A DNA stretch of 25,482 nt from Candidatus Abyssobacteria bacterium SURF_5 (GTDB lineage Bacteria; Abyssobacteria; SURF-5), in NCBI GenBank assembly GCA_003598085.1, contig QZKU01000087.1:1-25482 (forward strand), in the 5' to 3' direction. This document shows, piece by piece, positions 24,031-25,482 of this stretch (position 1 is its first letter; each line of letters begins with the position of its first letter). The notes beneath the pieces were generated by a model. It saw only the letters and a program-made list of their open reading frames with translations. It searched no databases and was not told where the DNA came from. Both the position numbers and the translations under genes were made by a program.

Positions 24031-25396
24031 CAGATATTCCTACGAGCCGTATGGGAGCCACATCCGGATAGCTGCCCGGGGTATGGACCCCTTGTTCGGA
24101 GGTGACGATTATGGCATTTTCCGTCACTCGCATATCCGTGCAATATCCATCTATATTTTTTTCCCATATCTTTTCGCCGGACATCGCATCGAACGCTCTC
24201 AGATGTGAAATCGTTCTTGACAATTCGCCGGTTTCGGCGTTTGGGTTATATATCTGAATTCGCTCAGCATGACGGAGCGTGTAGAGAAAGGCTTGGCTGA
24301 AGTGAAAGACGCCGCTGATTTTTGGAATCGACCAGCGCACGTCTCCGGTTTCCAGGTCGATCGCGTACAGGATGCCCTCGTAGGCGATTTCCGGTTTCTT
24401 CAGGCCGTTCTTGAGCAAATCCTCCGATCCTTGCCATCGTTTGGTAGGTATGACCTGAGTGGGCTCGATTTCTTTTCTAACAAGACCTCCGACGAAAGCC
24501 ATCGGGGCGGAAACAACGATTTTAGAGGCTTTCTCTCCTATTTTCGTTCTCCATTTCAATTCACCCGTTGTCAGAGAGAGGCAATTCACGAGGCCGTCGC
24601 TTAACGCCATCAGGAGAAGGCCCTCGTAGGGTTCGACTGCAACGGCGCGATTGTTCTTGAGCGGATACTGCCACTTGATTTCGCCTGCAGGAGAGACCAG
24701 ATAAAGGAATTGGTAGGTGGCAAAAAGGATTCCTTCGCTTGACGATCGGGGCGGCCAGGAAAAATAGCCCTCCGCCTCGACTTTCCATTTTGGTTTTCCC
24801 GTGGCCGACTCCAGCGCCCAAAGCTGGCTTATGAAGGGTTTCTGCTCACATGGAATATCGCCGCCGCAATCCCGCCCCTCCTTTGAGACGGAGTCAGCCT
24901 CTTCATCGGACGAATATGCGACGAAATACACCTGGGTCTCATCTGTCAGGAGATCGCTCACCAGGAGGTTTTCGAAATTGGTCGTCCAGATTTGAGCGCC
25001 GGACGCGAGCGCTACCGCGCTCACGGCGGAGGTTAACGGCTTTTTGGCTTCACTTTCGTAGAAGAACCGGAAGTCGCTGGTTGACAATTGTTTTTCGATG
25101 AACGACTCCGCCTCGGTTAACTTTTCAAACCAGTACTTGGATCGGCTCGCGACGATGATGTTCTCACCCGACGAAATTGGCGGCGCCGAAAAAACAGGCT
25201 CAGGAGGAACGTAACACCATTTGGGGACTTGAAAGTCCAGGGAGCACATCATAAGCTGCTCTTCTCCGTAAACGACGCAGTTGTTTTCATCGAGGATAAG
25301 AACACGGAGAGATTCCTTCTCCTGATATTCCTGCGGCAGCGTTGTTCGCCGGTGCGCTTGTGGTTCCGGCAGTTTTACTTTCCGGTTCTTCTCCAA
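24023..25396 (-). CDS. PQQ-type beta-propeller repeat protein without signal peptide
   Basis: 457 residues with TTG start; an in-frame TAA lies 15 nt upstream of the start codon and no ATG occurs before residue 48, so the N-terminus is either short or badly defined. Several blade-like repeats carry the Trp and Gly typical of PQQ/BamB-like propellers: ALASGAQIWTTNF, ALESATGKPKWKVEAEG, LTTGELKWRTKIG, DLETGDVRWSIPK and DAMSGEKIWEKN. No catalytic residue for PQQ binding can be pointed to. Most relatives are secreted or lipoproteins; this one has no visible signal, so a cytoplasmic place or a missed upstream start must be considered. It overlaps the zinc-finger gene by 8 bp. Confidence 0.82.
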   Translation of the reverse strand: MEKNRKVKLPEPQAHRRTTLPQEYQEKESLRVLILDENNCVVYGEEQLMMCSLDFQVPKWCYVPPEPVFSAPPISSGENIIVASRSKYWFEKLTEAESFIEKQLSTSDFRFFYESEAKKPLTSAVSAVALASGAQIWTTNFENLLVSDLLTDETQVYFVAYSSDEEADSVSKEGRDCGGDIPCEQKPFISQLWALESATGKPKWKVEAEGYFSWPPRSSSEGILFATYQFLYLVSPAGEIKWQYPLKNNRAVAVEPYEGLLLMALSDGLVNCLSLTTGELKWRTKIGEKASKIVVSAPMAFVGGLVRKEIEPTQVIPTKRWQGSEDLLKNGLKKPEIAYEGILYAIDLETGDVRWSIPKISGVFHFSQAFLYTLRHAERIQIYNPNAETGELSRTISHLRAFDAMSGEKIWEKNIDGYCTDMRVTENAIIVTSEQGVHTPGSYPDVAPIRLVGISVE

Positions 25397-25482
25397 ATTA
25401 GTTGGTGATCTTTAGTAAAAATGAATGGACATCTTCGAACTCTTCTGCTAGAAAGGAGTTGTGAAAGCAACCTTTCGGCAAA
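25397..25482. other. Window edge, no supported gene
   Basis: The last 86 bp lie upstream of the propeller gene. They have stops in the propeller frame, no clear ribosome site and no promoter I would defend. Confidence 0.4.

Overview
The window looks like a chromosomal segment from a Gram-negative, probably anaerobic, uncultured bacterium. Evidence for an outer membrane is an AsmA-type protein, an OmpA-domain lipoprotein and an RlpA-like septal enzyme. Evidence for anaerobic redox chemistry is a DUF362 protein with two 4Fe-4S motifs, a DUF1858 CxxC protein and a TlpA-like thioredoxin. The family mix resembles Desulfobacterota or candidate phyla such as Abyssubacteria, but that is a guess from gene content. 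I see no rRNA, tRNA, CRISPR, insertion sequence or phage gene. Coding density is high, and many genes appear to use TTG or GTG starts.

Layout. (1) 146-7818, minus strand: an AsmA-like protein with its own promoter, a large secreted protease joining a HExxH domain to an M28 aminopeptidase, an M23 peptidoglycan peptidase and a class I methyltransferase. (2) 7883-7967: two back-to-back promoters. (3) 8010-15793, plus strand: DUF362 ferredoxin, a secreted coiled-coil/FxLYD-type protein, cysteine synthase, then a divergent regulatory node (a perfect 16-bp palindrome overlapping the -35 boxes of two promoters) between a 38-residue membrane protein and a TlpA-like thioredoxin. These are followed by a monoheme protein with an alpha/alpha-toroid-like C-terminus, DUF1858, a SAM hydrolase (DUF62) and an overlapping degenerate dUTPase/dCTP-deaminase-like gene. 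(4) 15833-20099, minus strand: RlpA, a hybrid histidine kinase and an OmpA lipoprotein. (5) 20359-21368, minus strand: an SDR oxidoreductase and a 56-residue zinc ribbon with a promoter at the front and a good terminator at the end. (6) 21556-25396, minus strand: a PQQ-type beta-propeller, a B-box-like zinc finger/TM/TPR protein and a rhomboid protease with a TPR-like tail.

Together the minus-strand genes serve mainly envelope maintenance, signalling and proteolysis, while the plus-strand block is redox and sulfur/SAM metabolism. The most unusual items are the bimodular protease, which shares an N-terminal SH3-like module with the 9203-9997 protein; the heme-toroid fusion lacking an obvious Met ligand; the SAM hydrolase/dUTPase-like pair; the palindrome-controlled small membrane protein; and the propeller/zinc-finger/rhomboid cluster.
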